This document shows, piece by piece, positions 1 through 9,867 of a stretch of 64,000 bases of DNA (within the stretch, counting starts at the first letter, position 1; each line of letters opens with the position of its first letter). A program made the position numbers and the translations under genes. The notes beneath the pieces are model-generated. The model was not told the origin of the DNA. It ran no database searches and was given only the letters and a program-made list of their open reading frames with translations. This stretch comes from DATFVA01 sp963811905 (GTDB lineage: Bacteria; Bacteroidota; Ignavibacteria; Ignavibacteriales; Ignavibacteriaceae): assembly GCA_963811905.1 (NCBI GenBank), contig CAWETK010000020.1, positions 1 through 64,000 of the forward strand, given 5' to 3'.

Positions 1-54
1 TCTTGATAAAGGAGATTGAAATAGCTAACTTACAGCTATCAATGGGAGGATAAG

Positions 55-2181
55 ATGAAATCTTTAGGAAACGGGTTACTGTTCACACTATTATTAACAC
101 AAATCTTTTCCGCACAATCTGTCTCGCCTTCGGCCATCCCGGGAGGATGGATCTGGCAGAATCCACTTCCCTGGGGAAACAGTATTATCGGAGTTTCTTT
201 TGTATCGGAGGATATCGGTACTGTTGTTGGAACTAATGGAACGATTCTTAGAACAACCGACGGCGGCGAGAGCTGGATTGCACAGGAAAGCGGAACTGAT
301 TTAACTCTTTGGGGAGTTTCCTTTGTTGATATTAATAATGGAACTGCTGTCGGAGACCTGGGTATTATTCTCAGGACAACCAACGGGGGCATTCCTGGAT
401 TAAACAGACCAGCGGATCATTGGAAACTCTATATTCTGTCTCTTTCCTTAATGCAGATGTTGGAACAGCAGTTGGTAATTTCAAGACGATTCTCAGAACG
501 TCAGATGGCGGTCAAACCTGGGTGAGTCAAACAGCTATCAACTGGGATTATCTGGGCGGCTCAGTTCATTTTGTTGATGCGAATACCGGGTGGGCTGTCT
601 TTTGTGATGGTCTTATCCTGAAAACGACTGACGGGGGACAGAACTGGACAAACCAGGAAAGCGGAACCGCAAATGATCTTAATTCGGTTTTCTTTACCGA
701 TCTTTATAACGGAACTATCGTTGGTGAGAACGGCACTATTTTGAGAACAACAAACGGGGGGACTGTTTGGCTTGAGCAATCGGGTGTAACAAATATTACT
801 CTTCATGATGTTTCTTTTATTGATGCTGATAATGGGCTTCTTGCCGGTGATGACGGATTGATAATGAAAACTACTAATGCGGCCTGGACTGGGTAGTTTT
901 ACCCGGCGGCGATTCAGGGCTGATGTGTATTGAGTTTATTACTCAGGATCTTGCAGAGGCATTCGGCTATTATGGAAGAATTTTGAAATCGACTGATGGC
1001 GGTGAAAACTGGGTCAGCAAATCGAGCGGGACAATAAACGATATTAACGATATTTCATTCACCGATTTCCGGACCGGAACACTTGTCGGTAATCAGGGTA
1101 CTATCCTTCGAACAATAAATGGAGGACTGGACTGGGTTGAACAGTCAAGCGGTACTAGCCTTTCTCTTTTTGGTGTTTCTTTTTAAATACTGACACAGGA
1201 ATAGTTGTGGGGGCCAATGGAATTATTCTGAAAACTACAAACGGGGGTTCAGACTGGATTGCTCAATCAAGCGGCGTAACTGCTTATCTTTATGATGTTT
1301 CTTTTATTAATGAAAATATCGGTATGGCTGTCGGCCAGAACGAAACAATTTTGAAAACAACAGACGGCGGCCTTAATTGGAATATCCAAAACAGCGGGAC
1401 TGCAGAAACAATTTATGGTATCTCTCTTATAGATGAAGACAATGCAGTGGCCGTTAGCGGCTTAGGTACTGTTCTAAAAACCATAGATGGGGGACAAACC
1501 TGGTCTTATCAACCGGCTAATGACTTGTATGGTCTTTACGGCGTCTATTTTGTTGACATAAATAACGGATTTGCTGTTGGACAGCATTATCACGGTTATT
1601 ACGATGGGGTGATAATAAAAACGACCGATGGAGGACAAAATTGGAGCAATCACTCCCCAACTTATAATGGGCTAAGAGGCATCTCCTTCATAAACAGTTC
1701 TACAGGTATTGTTGTAGGGAAAAGCGGAACCATATTGAAAACCACTGACGGAGGGCTGAACTGGACGATTCAAAACAGTGGAACGGCGAATTTACTGACA
1801 AGTGTTGACTTCATCGATTCAAATTATGCAACCGTTGGCGGCTGGGGCGGAACAGTATTACGAACTACAAATGGGGGTGTAACTTATGTGAAAGAAGAAA
1901 AAACTTATGAAATACCGGATAATTATTTCTTAAGCAATAATTACCCGAATCCCTTTAACCCGGCTACAAAAATAAAATACTCGGTTCCTCAGTTATCTGA
2001 TGTAGTAATTAAAGTCTTTGATATTCTTGGTAATGAGTTAGAGACATTGGTTAATAACGAAAAACCTGCCGGAACATATGAAATAACCTGGAACGCTGTA
2101 AGCCTTCCGAGCGGTATTTATTTCTATCAAATAAGAGCTGGTGATTTTGTACAGACTAAAAAGATGACCCTTCTCAAATAA
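55..2181 (+). pseudogene. YCF48-like T9SS-sorted repeat protein, frameshifted copy
   Basis: This is the broken twin of the intact gene at 6102-8231. Against that copy it lacks one base near 391 (after gggggc), one near 879 (aatgcgg against aatggcgg) and one T in the T-run near 1184. The frame therefore splits into open pieces at about 55-393, 420-896, 923-1186 and 1207-2181. The pieces still encode the signal peptide, the YCF48-type repeats (NGTILRTTDGG pattern) and the C-terminal sorting domain with NNYPNPFNP. As written, only a short secreted N-terminal piece could be made from the proper start. It is either a decaying paralogue or a victim of sequencing indels, since other frame breaks occur in this window. 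Confidence 0.85.
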
Positions 2182-2188
2182 ACTTAGT

Positions 2189-2274
2189 GGAGAGAAATCT
2201 CCCCTGGTCAATTGGTTTACAAGTTGAACCACGGCAAAAACTATAACATTCATTATTGTCGGGGCGAAATCCCC
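2189..2274. other. Two small hairpins between convergent genes, copy 1
   Basis: Just after the YCF48 stop lies GGAGA-gaaa-TCTCC (2189-2202), and about 60 bases later GGGG-cgaaat-CCCC (2261-2274). The gap separates two convergent genes, so these could end transcription from either side, but no T-run follows. In copy 2 the first stem is longer by two pairs. Confidence 0.35.
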
Positions 2275-2399
2275 TGGGGGAATTGCGATGCCCTTATCTG
2301 CTGAGTGCAGATGTTTTATCGAAAGTTTACCTGCGACTTCTTCAGCCCTGCAATTTCAGCATACTTCCTCCGCTGCAGCCTTATGGTTTTTCGAACCCT

Positions 2400-3644
2400 T
2401 TATTTAAGGAATAACATTTTCTTACTTGAAGAAAATCCGGATGTTTTGACAGTATAAATATAAACTCCTGTTGGAAGATCAGAAGCATTAAAGTTTACGT
2501 TGTAATATCCCGCTTTCTGATTCCGGTTTAATAATTCAGCAACCTCCTGACCCAGTATATTATAAACTCTCAGAGAAACAAATCCGTCATTCTTGATAGA
2601 ATAGTTTATAGTAGTTACCGGATTGAAGGGATTGGGATAATTCTGATACAGGCTGATATGATCAGGCAGCTCTGTTTTTGACCTTTCAACATTCACAGGA
2701 ACTGATGTCATCATATATTTTAGGAGTGTTGCCCCGGCAGATTTGATAACTTCGCGGCAGAAATCCATACTATAATTTCCTATTGTGTCTCCGGTGGAAT
2801 GGTAAAAAGGACTGAAATCATCCTCTTCAAAATATAGGGCAGGATAGCCCTGTACGTAAAAAGGATAACTATCTGATTGCTGATTCATACTTCCTGCAAG
2901 CGGAGAAATTATGCTGAACTGCTGGGAAGTGGTGATAGCAAAATTAAGCAAGGACTCAAATCCGCTGTAATAATTTATATGTACGCGGCTCTGTTCTAAT
3001 GGTGAATCTGTATTGCTTATCATATCACAATTAATCATCATATGGATATCCATACTATCGGCTCTTGCATTTTGGGCATAATGCCTGCACCCGGCATCGC
3101 CGAAAAGCATTAATTCTTCTGCTGCAAATGCTATAAATTTTATCGTAGCCTCCGGCTGGTATCCCGATGCTATAAGGGCCCGGGCTAGTTCTAAAGCCGC
3201 CGCAGTTCCGCTTGCATTATCATCGGCGCCCGGTGCTGTATGAAACGGATCCCCGTAAGCAAAGCAGTCATAATGACCTCCGATAATGTAGACCTCATCT
3301 GGTCTTATAGTCCCCGGAATTGTTGCTATGATGTTAATTTGTAATGTGGTAGTATCCATCATATACGTAGTATGGCACATAAATGAATCTCTTTCGATAT
3401 CCGTTATGCCGATTTCACTGAATCGGTTTTCAATCCAGTCTGCCGCATCGAAGCGGTTTGGAGTAAGTAGGAACCTCGTTTGAAAATCCTGGAGACTCTG
3501 TACTACAAATCTGATTGAATCTGAATTTACATTTGAAAGAATGGAAGTTATAACAGAATCAATATCATTCACCTGCGGATTGGATCTTATTTGAACTGAA
3601 AAGGAAAACAAGATCATTAAAGAAAGAAGTAGGAATTTCTTCAT
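2400..3644 (-). CDS. Secreted M28 family metallopeptidase with T9SS sorting domain, copy 1
   Basis: The 414-residue product starts with a signal peptide (about residues 1-21) and has an M28 (aminopeptidase Y/QC-like) zinc peptidase domain. The metal-site signatures are visible in order: GGHYD, APGADDNASG, AAEEL, NCDMI and YHSTGDT, so all expected ligands are present. The last 80 residues form a T9SS type A sorting domain (NYPNPFNPVTTINYSI ... KKMLFLK), which predicts export across the outer membrane and surface attachment or release. It differs from the copy at 8450-9694 at two residues (Gln/Lys near residue 50, Val/Ile in the tail). The substrate cannot be told from sequence. Confidence 0.93.
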   Translation of the reverse strand: MKKFLLLSLMILFSFSVQIRSNPQVNDIDSVITSILSNVNSDSIRFVVQSLQDFQTRFLLTPNRFDAADWIENRFSEIGITDIERDSFMCHTTYMMDTTTLQINIIATIPGTIRPDEVYIIGGHYDCFAYGDPFHTAPGADDNASGTAAALELARALIASGYQPEATIKFIAFAAEELMLFGDAGCRHYAQNARADSMDIHMMINCDMISNTDSPLEQSRVHINYYSGFESLLNFAITTSQQFSIISPLAGSMNQQSDSYPFYVQGYPALYFEEDDFSPFYHSTGDTIGNYSMDFCREVIKSAGATLLKYMMTSVPVNVERSKTELPDHISLYQNYPNPFNPVTTINYSIKNDGFVSLRVYNILGQEVAELLNRNQKAGYYNVNFNASDLPTGVYIYTVKTSGFSSSKKMLFLK

Positions 3645-3817
3645 TTTTATCTCCCCATTGAGATCATTATTAAATTAATTTATGCTGGTTAAAAAGATAT
3701 TCAGCCGCATTGCTGAGTTCTCCGGCATCTGTAATTATATGCCGTAATGACATCCATCTGATTAAAAAGTACAGGAAAACTATTAAGATAATTGCTTGAT
3801 ACCTAAGGTAAAAAGAC

Positions 3818-5551
3818 CTATTTGGTTGTTTCATCCCGGAATAAATATTCCATTAAAACTTTATCCTGATCATATATATCATCTCTGAAATTTACTTCAC
3901 CGCTATCATCAACCCAGGCTGTGTTGTAATCAACGAACACGGGAATCTTTTCATCAAGTACGACTTCGGTTGTCTTCCCGAAGCTTCTGTTTTTTCTAAG
4001 TTCGGCTCTTTTTTTATAGTACCCGGATATCATTGATTTATCATCCGTTTTCTGACCAATCTCGATTTTCAGGTAATCAATATTCCACTCCGAATTATCC
4101 TTTAAAAGATATTCCGCAAACATCAGGGGCTTCTCAACTCTTATACAGCCATGACTTACTGCCCTGTTCGACAAAGAAAATGGTGCCCTCGAAGGAGTAT
4201 CGTGAAGATAAATACCGAAAGGGTTTTTGAACATAAATTTTATTCTGCCAAGAGCATTCCCTGCACCGGGATCCTGAATAATTCTATAAGGAATATCACT
4301 GGAAGCTAATTCTCTTAAATTGATATCTTTATAAGATATCTCAGCCCCGTCCCTGTATACTTTGAAATTTTTGTTGGGAAGATAACTCGAATCCTTCCTG
4401 ATTCCTGCCAGAATTTCCTCCCTGATGATGTTCGGGGGGACGTTCCAGGTCGGATTGAGAATTATATCGGAAATCTCACCATACATACAGGGAGTTTCCC
4501 AGTCATCAGGCTTGTCCCATAGCCTCTTTGTTTTTTTATAAACTTTTAACCGCTTCTCAAAATCAGCATGTCTTTTTCTTCCCGTACAGACTTTTATACT
4601 GAACAACTCCTTTTTATTCTCAACAGCATGCAGCCGGAAATCAGGAATGTTCACAACAATATATCGTGCAGTATCGGAATAATTAAACCATCTTAACCGT
4701 TCCAGATTAATCTCAATTTTCTTAATGTATTCGCCGGGCGTAATATTTAACTTTCCTATCGTGCCTTTACCCAGCACTCCGTCTTCATTTAATCCATTTA
4801 ACCTTTGAAATTTTTTCACAGGTTCCAAAAGAAGAGAATCATAAACGGAAAAGTCTTTCATTTTAACTTTGGAAGAATCTAAAAAACCGAGCTTAATTAA
4901 TCGGTCTGCAATAAGCTTAATATCCGGACAGCTATCTCCTGGTTCTATTTTTGTTTTTATGACAGGAATAACTTCCCATTTAAGGTTTTTATATGCCTTA
5001 AAACGTTCCAAAGCTGCCTGCAGTCTTTTATAACTTTTACTCTTTGGCTGAATATCGCGCAGGTATTGAACAATATTATCTTTTCTGAGAGGTTCAAAAA
5101 GATCTCTTTTCGATGAATCCGGAACAGGAAGATAATAGCTTTCGGGGAAAAGCTCTTTTGGATTAACTACTCCATATCTCATATGCCAGGCATATTTTAA
5201 AATAGCATCCGCTAAAAATATTTCTGAATTCGCAAGCAGAGTTAATCTGTCCGGAATATTTACGGTATCATTAATTGAATTATAAAAATCTGAAGTTATT
5301 AAACCTAAATGATATTGTTCCGGGTCTAAACCATGCCAGGCAGCGTTTTCAAAAATGGTAAGGATCGAATCGATAAAACTCTTCTCTTCAAAACTTTTTA
5401 AGAAAACAGGGTGAAAATTTCTTCCGCCATAGAAGTTTTTTAATGTATCAAGGTATTCGAATGAAGAGTCCCTTAAGGAATTCCCATGATTAAATCCGAT
5501 CTCTATTGCATTATAGTATTCAGATCCATTGAATTTTAATATTTCATTCAA
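3818..5551 (-). CDS. L,D-transpeptidase (YkuD/YcbB type), signal peptide lost, copy 1
   Basis: The 577-residue reading frame has an N-terminal YcbB-like scaffold region, a peptidoglycan-binding-like segment (VKKFQRLNGLNEDGVLGKGT) and a YkuD catalytic domain with the HDTPS and SHGCIR motifs; the Cys is the nucleophile. Such enzymes make 3-3 cross-links in periplasmic peptidoglycan. Compared with copy 2, four bases are missing near 5590-5605. The start codon at 5643 and the first half of the signal peptide are therefore out of frame with the lipobox (LLLSGCS) and the enzyme. A TAA lies upstream in the enzyme frame and only a TTG at 5551 remains as a start, so the product as read would stay in the cytoplasm. 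Confidence 0.85.
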   Translation of the reverse strand: MNEILKFNGSEYYNAIEIGFNHGNSLRDSSFEYLDTLKNFYGGRNFHPVFLKSFEEKSFIDSILTIFENAAWHGLDPEQYHLGLITSDFYNSINDTVNIPDRLTLLANSEIFLADAILKYAWHMRYGVVNPKELFPESYYLPVPDSSKRDLFEPLRKDNIVQYLRDIQPKSKSYKRLQAALERFKAYKNLKWEVIPVIKTKIEPGDSCPDIKLIADRLIKLGFLDSSKVKMKDFSVYDSLLLEPVKKFQRLNGLNEDGVLGKGTIGKLNITPGEYIKKIEINLERLRWFNYSDTARYIVVNIPDFRLHAVENKKELFSIKVCTGRKRHADFEKRLKVYKKTKRLWDKPDDWETPCMYGEISDIILNPTWNVPPNIIREEILAGIRKDSSYLPNKNFKVYRDGAEISYKDINLRELASSDIPYRIIQDPGAGNALGRIKFMFKNPFGIYLHDTPSRAPFSLSNRAVSHGCIRVEKPLMFAEYLLKDNSEWNIDYLKIEIGQKTDDKSMISGYYKKRAELRKNRSFGKTTEVVLDEKIPVFVDYNTAWVDDSGEVNFRDDIYDQDKVLMEYLFRDETTK

Positions 5552-5771
5552 TCCAGGTTTTATTTCCGGTATTTTTTGTGAACAGCCGGATAGTAATAAA
5601 TTAATCTGGGGATTATTGATAACCTTGCCAATAATAAGTTCATCGGTTTAGAGATCTGAATAGCTTTCTTAAATATTTGATTATTAATTCTGCAAGCAAA
5701 ACTAAGTAAATATATAATAAGTAAAATTAGTAAAATATAATTGATTATTATCTCAGTTTAACAAAAACATC

Positions 5772-6047
5772 AGACTGGAAGAAAAGCTCTTTGAAAAAGG
5801 AGAGGGCCTATTCAGGAATACTCCAGTCACTGAGAGTAAATACTTCAAACCCCTGAATACTTTTACCCCCCAGACACTACAATTGCACAGATTACTCTTA
5901 AATAGCAGCCTATCTTGTACAACTACTAAAAAATAAATCAAAAATTTAGCAAACCTACTAATTCTACCCTTAGACAAAACAAATAAGTTTATGACAAATT
6001 AAAAAAAATAAAGGTGGCTTTGTGAAATCTTTGAAAGTATCTGGTAT
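5772..6047. other. Spacer between the duplicated units, with a nested hairpin
   Basis: These ~275 bases are the only sequence between the two units and do not match the DNA after copy 2. They contain a nested inverted repeat: outer arms TATTCAGG (5809-5816) and CCTGAATA (5852-5859), inner arms TACTCCAGT and ACTG-A-GAGTA (5819-5838). A 74-codon minus-strand frame crosses the region but has no recognisable product. Immediately left of copy 2, gtgaaatctttgaaag (about 6022-6037) resembles the first codons of the YCF48 gene. The rest is AT-rich and shows no gene. Confidence 0.6.
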
Positions 6048-6101
6048 TCTTGATAAAGGAGATTGAAATAGCTAACTTACAGCTATCAATGGGAGGATAA
6101 G

Positions 6102-8231
6102 ATGAAATCTTTAGGAAACGGGTTACTTTTCACACTATTATTAACACAAATCTTTTCCGCACAACCTGTCTCACCATCGGCCATCCAGGGCGGATGGTTC
6201 TGGCAGAATCCTCTTCCCTGGGGAAACAGTATTATCGGAGTCTCTTTTGTATCGGAGGATATCGGTACTGTTGTTGGAACTAATGGAACGATTCTTAGAA
6301 CAACCGACGGCGGCGAGAGCTGGATTGCACAGGAAAGCGGAACTGATTTAACTCTTTGGGGAGTTTCCTTTGTTGATATTAATAATGGAACTGCTGTCGG
6401 AGACCTGGGTATTATTCTCAGGACAACCAACGGGGGCAATTCCTGGATTAAACAGACCAGCGGATCATTGGAAACTCTATATTCTGTCTCTTTCCTTAAT
6501 GCAGATGTTGGAACAGCAGTTGGTAATTTCAAGACGATTCTCAGAACGTCAGATGGCGGTCAAACCTGGGTGAGTCAAACAGCTATCAACTGGGATTATC
6601 TGGGCGGCTCAGTTCATTTTGTTGATGCGAATACCGGGTGGGCTGTCTTTTGTGATGGTCTTATCCTGAATACGACTGACGGGGGACAGAACTGGACAAA
6701 CCAGGAAAGCGGAACCGCAAATGATCTTAATTCGGTTTTCTTTACCGATCTTTATAACGGAACTATCGTTGGTGAGAACGGCACTATTTTGAGAACAACA
6801 AACGGGGGGACTGTTTGGCTTGAGCAATCGGGTGTAACAAATATTACTCTTCATGATGTTTCCTTTATTGATGCTGATAATGGGCTTCTTGCCGGTGATG
6901 ACGGATTGATAATGAAAACTACTAATGGCGGCCTGGACTGGGTAGTTTTACCCGGCGGCGATTCAGGGCTGATGTGTATTGAGTTTATTACTCAGGATCT
7001 TGCAGAGGCATTCGGCTATTATGGAAGAATTTTGAAATCGACTGATGGCGGTGAAAACTGGGTCAGCAAATCGAGCGGGACAATAAACGATATTAACGAT
7101 ATTTCATTCACCGATTTCCGGACCGGAACAGTTGTCGGTAATCAGGGTACTATCCTTCGAACAACAAATGGAGGACTGGACTGGGTTGAACAGTCAAGCG
7201 GTACTAGCCTTTCTCTTTTTGGTGTTTCTTTTTTAAATACTGACACAGGAATAGTTGTGGGGGCCAATGGAATTATTCTGAAAACTACAAACGGGGGTGC
7301 AGACTGGATTGCTCAATCAAGCGGCGTAACTGCTTATCTTTATGATGTTTCCTTTATTAATGAAAATATCGGTATGGCTGTCGGCCAGAACGAAACAATT
7401 TTAAAAACAACAGACGGCGGCCTTAATTGGAATATCCAAAACAGCGGGACTGCAGAAACAATTTATGGTATCTCTCTTATAGATGAAGACAATGCAGTGG
7501 CCGTTAGCGGCTTAGGTACTGTTCTAAAAACTATAGATGGGGGACAAACCTGGTCTTATCAACCGGCTAATGACTTGTATGGTCTTTACGGCGTCTATTT
7601 TGTTGACATAAATAACGGATTTGCTGTTGGACAGCATTATCACGGTTATTACGATGGGGTGATAATAAAAACAACCGATGGAGGACAAAATTGGAGCAAT
7701 CACTCCCCAACTTATAATGGGCTAAGAGGCATCTCCTTCATAAACAGTTCTACAGGTATTGTTGTAGGGAAAAGCGGAACCATATTGAAAACCACTGACG
7801 GAGGGCTGAACTGGACGATTCAAAACAGTGGAACGGCGAATTTACTGACAAGTGTTGCCTTCATCGATTCAAATTATGCAACCGTTGGCGGCTGGGGCGG
7901 AACAGTATTACGAACTACAAATGGGGGTGTAACTTATGTGAAAGAAGAAAAAACTTATGAAATACCGGATAATTATTTCTTAAGCAATAATTACCCGAAT
8001 CCCTTTAACCCGGCTACAAAAATAAAATACTCGGTTCCTCAGTTATCTGATGTAGTAATTAAAGTCTTTGATATTCTTGGTAATGAGTTAGAGACATTGG
8101 TTAATAACGAAAAACCTGCCGGCACATATGAAATAACCTGGAACGCTGTAAGCCTTCCGAGCGGTGTTTATTTCTATCAAATAAGAGCTGGTGATTTTGT
8201 ACAGACTAAAAAGATGACCCTTCTCAAATAA
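6102..8231 (+). CDS. YCF48-like 14-repeat secreted protein with T9SS sorting domain
   Basis: The 709-residue product has a signal peptide (about 1-21, ending in FSAQ) followed by 14 repeats of about 41 residues with the pattern VSFxDxxxGxxVGxxGxILRTTDGGxxWxxQxSG. That is the YCF48/photosystem II assembly-factor-like (BNR-related) repeat that builds beta-propeller blades. Fourteen blades would fit two seven-bladed propellers. The C-terminus (about 625-709) is a T9SS type A sorting domain (NNYPNPFNPATKIKYSVP ... KKMTLLK), so the protein is predicted to be exported to the cell surface. The ATG at 6102 has a good ribosome site (gggagg at 6091-6096). The biological role is unknown; it faces the peptidase gene tail to tail. 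Confidence 0.93.
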   Translation: MKSLGNGLLFTLLLTQIFSAQPVSPSAIQGGWFWQNPLPWGNSIIGVSFVSEDIGTVVGTNGTILRTTDGGESWIAQESGTDLTLWGVSFVDINNGTAVGDLGIILRTTNGGNSWIKQTSGSLETLYSVSFLNADVGTAVGNFKTILRTSDGGQTWVSQTAINWDYLGGSVHFVDANTGWAVFCDGLILNTTDGGQNWTNQESGTANDLNSVFFTDLYNGTIVGENGTILRTTNGGTVWLEQSGVTNITLHDVSFIDADNGLLAGDDGLIMKTTNGGLDWVVLPGGDSGLMCIEFITQDLAEAFGYYGRILKSTDGGENWVSKSSGTINDINDISFTDFRTGTVVGNQGTILRTTNGGLDWVEQSSGTSLSLFGVSFLNTDTGIVVGANGIILKTTNGGADWIAQSSGVTAYLYDVSFINENIGMAVGQNETILKTTDGGLNWNIQNSGTAETIYGISLIDEDNAVAVSGLGTVLKTIDGGQTWSYQPANDLYGLYGVYFVDINNGFAVGQHYHGYYDGVIIKTTDGGQNWSNHSPTYNGLRGISFINSSTGIVVGKSGTILKTTDGGLNWTIQNSGTANLLTSVAFIDSNYATVGGWGGTVLRTTNGGVTYVKEEKTYEIPDNYFLSNNYPNPFNPATKIKYSVPQLSDVVIKVFDILGNELETLVNNEKPAGTYEITWNAVSLPSGVYFYQIRAGDFVQTKKMTLLK

Positions 8232-8236
8232 ACTTA

Positions 8237-8324
8237 GGGGAGAGAAATCTCCCCTGGTCAATTGGTTTACAAGTTGAACCCCGGCAAAAACTATAACATT
8301 CATTATTGTCGGGGCGAAATCCCC
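8237..8324. other. Two small hairpins between convergent genes, copy 2
   Basis: The first stem here is seven pairs, GGGGAGA (8237-8243) with TCTCCCC (8248-8254) around a gaaa loop; copy 1 carries a T in place of one stem G. The second is GGGG/CCCC at 8311-8324. Position suggests transcription ending for the convergent pair, but the lack of a T-run keeps this uncertain. Confidence 0.4.
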
Positions 8325-8449
8325 TGGGGGAATTGCGATGCCCTTATCTGCTGAGCGCAGATGTTTTATCGAAAGTTTACCTGCGACTTCTTCAGCCCTG
8401 CAATTTCAGCTTACTTCCTCCGCTGCAGCCTTATGGCTTTTCGAACCCT

Positions 8450-9694
8450 TTATTTAAGGAATAACATTTTCTTACTTGAAGAAAATCCGGATGTTTTGAT
8501 AGTATAAATATAAACTCCTGTTGGAAGATCAGAAGCATTAAAGTTTACGTTGTAATATCCCGCTTTCTGATTCCGGTTTAATAATTCAGCAACCTCCTGA
8601 CCCAGTATATTATAAACTCTCAGAGAAACAAATCCGTCATTCTTGATAGAATAGTTTATAGTAGTTACCGGATTGAAGGGATTGGGATAATTCTGATACA
8701 GGCTGATATGATCAGGCAGCTCTGTTTTTGACCTTTCAACATTCACAGGAACTGATGTCATCATATATTTTAGGAGTGTTGCCCCGGCAGATTTGATAAC
8801 TTCGCGGCAGAAATCCATACTATAATTTCCTATTGTGTCTCCGGTGGAATGGTAAAAAGGACTGAAATCATCCTCTTCAAAATATAGGGCAGGATAGCCC
8901 TGTACGTAAAAAGGATAACTATCTGATTGCTGATTCATACTTCCTGCAAGCGGAGAAATTATGCTGAACTGCTGGGAAGTGGTGATAGCAAAATTAAGCA
9001 AGGACTCAAATCCGCTGTAATAATTTATATGTACGCGGCTCTGTTCTAATGGTGAATCTGTATTGCTTATCATATCACAATTAATCATCATATGGATATC
9101 CATACTATCGGCTCTTGCATTTTGGGCATAATGCCTGCATCCGGCATCGCCGAAAAGCATTAATTCTTCTGCTGCAAATGCTATAAATTTTATCGTAGCC
9201 TCCGGCTGGTATCCCGATGCTATAAGGGCCCGGGCTAGTTCTAAAGCCGCCGCAGTTCCGCTTGCATTATCATCGGCGCCCGGTGCTGTATGAAACGGAT
9301 CCCCGTAAGCAAAGCAGTCATAATGACCTCCGATAATGTAGACCTCATCTGGTCTTATAGTCCCCGGAATTGTTGCTATGATGTTAATTTGTAATGTGGT
9401 AGTATCCATCATATACGTAGTATGGCACATAAATGAATCTCTTTCGATATCCGTTATGCCGATTTCACTGAATCGGTTTTCAATCCAGTCTGCCGCATCG
9501 AAGCGGTTTGGAGTAAGTAGGAACCTCGTTTGAAAATCCTGGAGACTCTTTACTACAAATCTGATCGAATCTGAATTTACATTTGAAAGAATGGAAGTTA
9601 TAACAGAATCAATATCATTCACCTGCGGATTGGATCTTATTTGAACTGAAAAGGAAAACAGGATCATTAAAGAAAGAAGTAGGAATTTCTTCAT
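8450..9694 (-). CDS. Secreted M28 family metallopeptidase with T9SS sorting domain, copy 2
   Basis: This 414-residue protein is identical to the product of 2400-3644 except for two substitutions. It has a signal peptide, a complete set of M28 zinc-site motifs (GGHYD, GADDN, AAEE, NCDMI, HSTGD) and a T9SS type A sorting tail. Both gene copies are intact, unlike their neighbours. The changes I see between the copies are about half synonymous, so there is no obvious loss of constraint. Confidence 0.93.
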   Translation of the reverse strand: MKKFLLLSLMILFSFSVQIRSNPQVNDIDSVITSILSNVNSDSIRFVVKSLQDFQTRFLLTPNRFDAADWIENRFSEIGITDIERDSFMCHTTYMMDTTTLQINIIATIPGTIRPDEVYIIGGHYDCFAYGDPFHTAPGADDNASGTAAALELARALIASGYQPEATIKFIAFAAEELMLFGDAGCRHYAQNARADSMDIHMMINCDMISNTDSPLEQSRVHINYYSGFESLLNFAITTSQQFSIISPLAGSMNQQSDSYPFYVQGYPALYFEEDDFSPFYHSTGDTIGNYSMDFCREVIKSAGATLLKYMMTSVPVNVERSKTELPDHISLYQNYPNPFNPVTTINYSIKNDGFVSLRVYNILGQEVAELLNRNQKAGYYNVNFNASDLPTGVYIYTIKTSGFSSSKKMLFLK

Positions 9695-9867
9695 TTTTAT
9701 CTCCCCATTGAGATCATTGTTAAATTAATTTATGCTGGTTAAAAAGATATTCAGCCGCATTGCTGAGTTCTCCGGCATCTGTAATTATATGCCGTAATGA
9801 CATCCATCTGATTAAAAAGTACAGGAAAACTATTAAAATAATTGCTTGATACCTAAGGTAAAAAGAC

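Larger units (their letters stand above)
1..5771. repeat. Tandem duplication, copy 1 (left unit)
   Basis: This block is repeated almost base for base at 6048-11837 in the same orientation (offset 6047 at the start, 6050 after three single-base losses). It contains a YCF48-like gene, an M28 peptidase gene and an L,D-transpeptidase gene. Similarity is already present at base 1, so the left boundary may lie outside the window. It fades at the cagtttaacaaaa tract near 5757-5771. In the peptidase genes I count about five base differences over 1245 bases; divergence is higher near both ends of the unit. The low divergence implies a recent duplication or ongoing conversion. Confidence 0.95.

Noticed and set aside
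420..896. Separate small YCF48-like genes in copy 1
   Set aside because: Alignment with 6102-8231 shows they are pieces of one gene split by single-base deletions, not independent genes.
5753..5977. A 74-codon minus-strand frame in the spacer
   Set aside because: There is no similarity I recognise, no clear ribosome site, and it spans an inverted repeat and the duplication joint.
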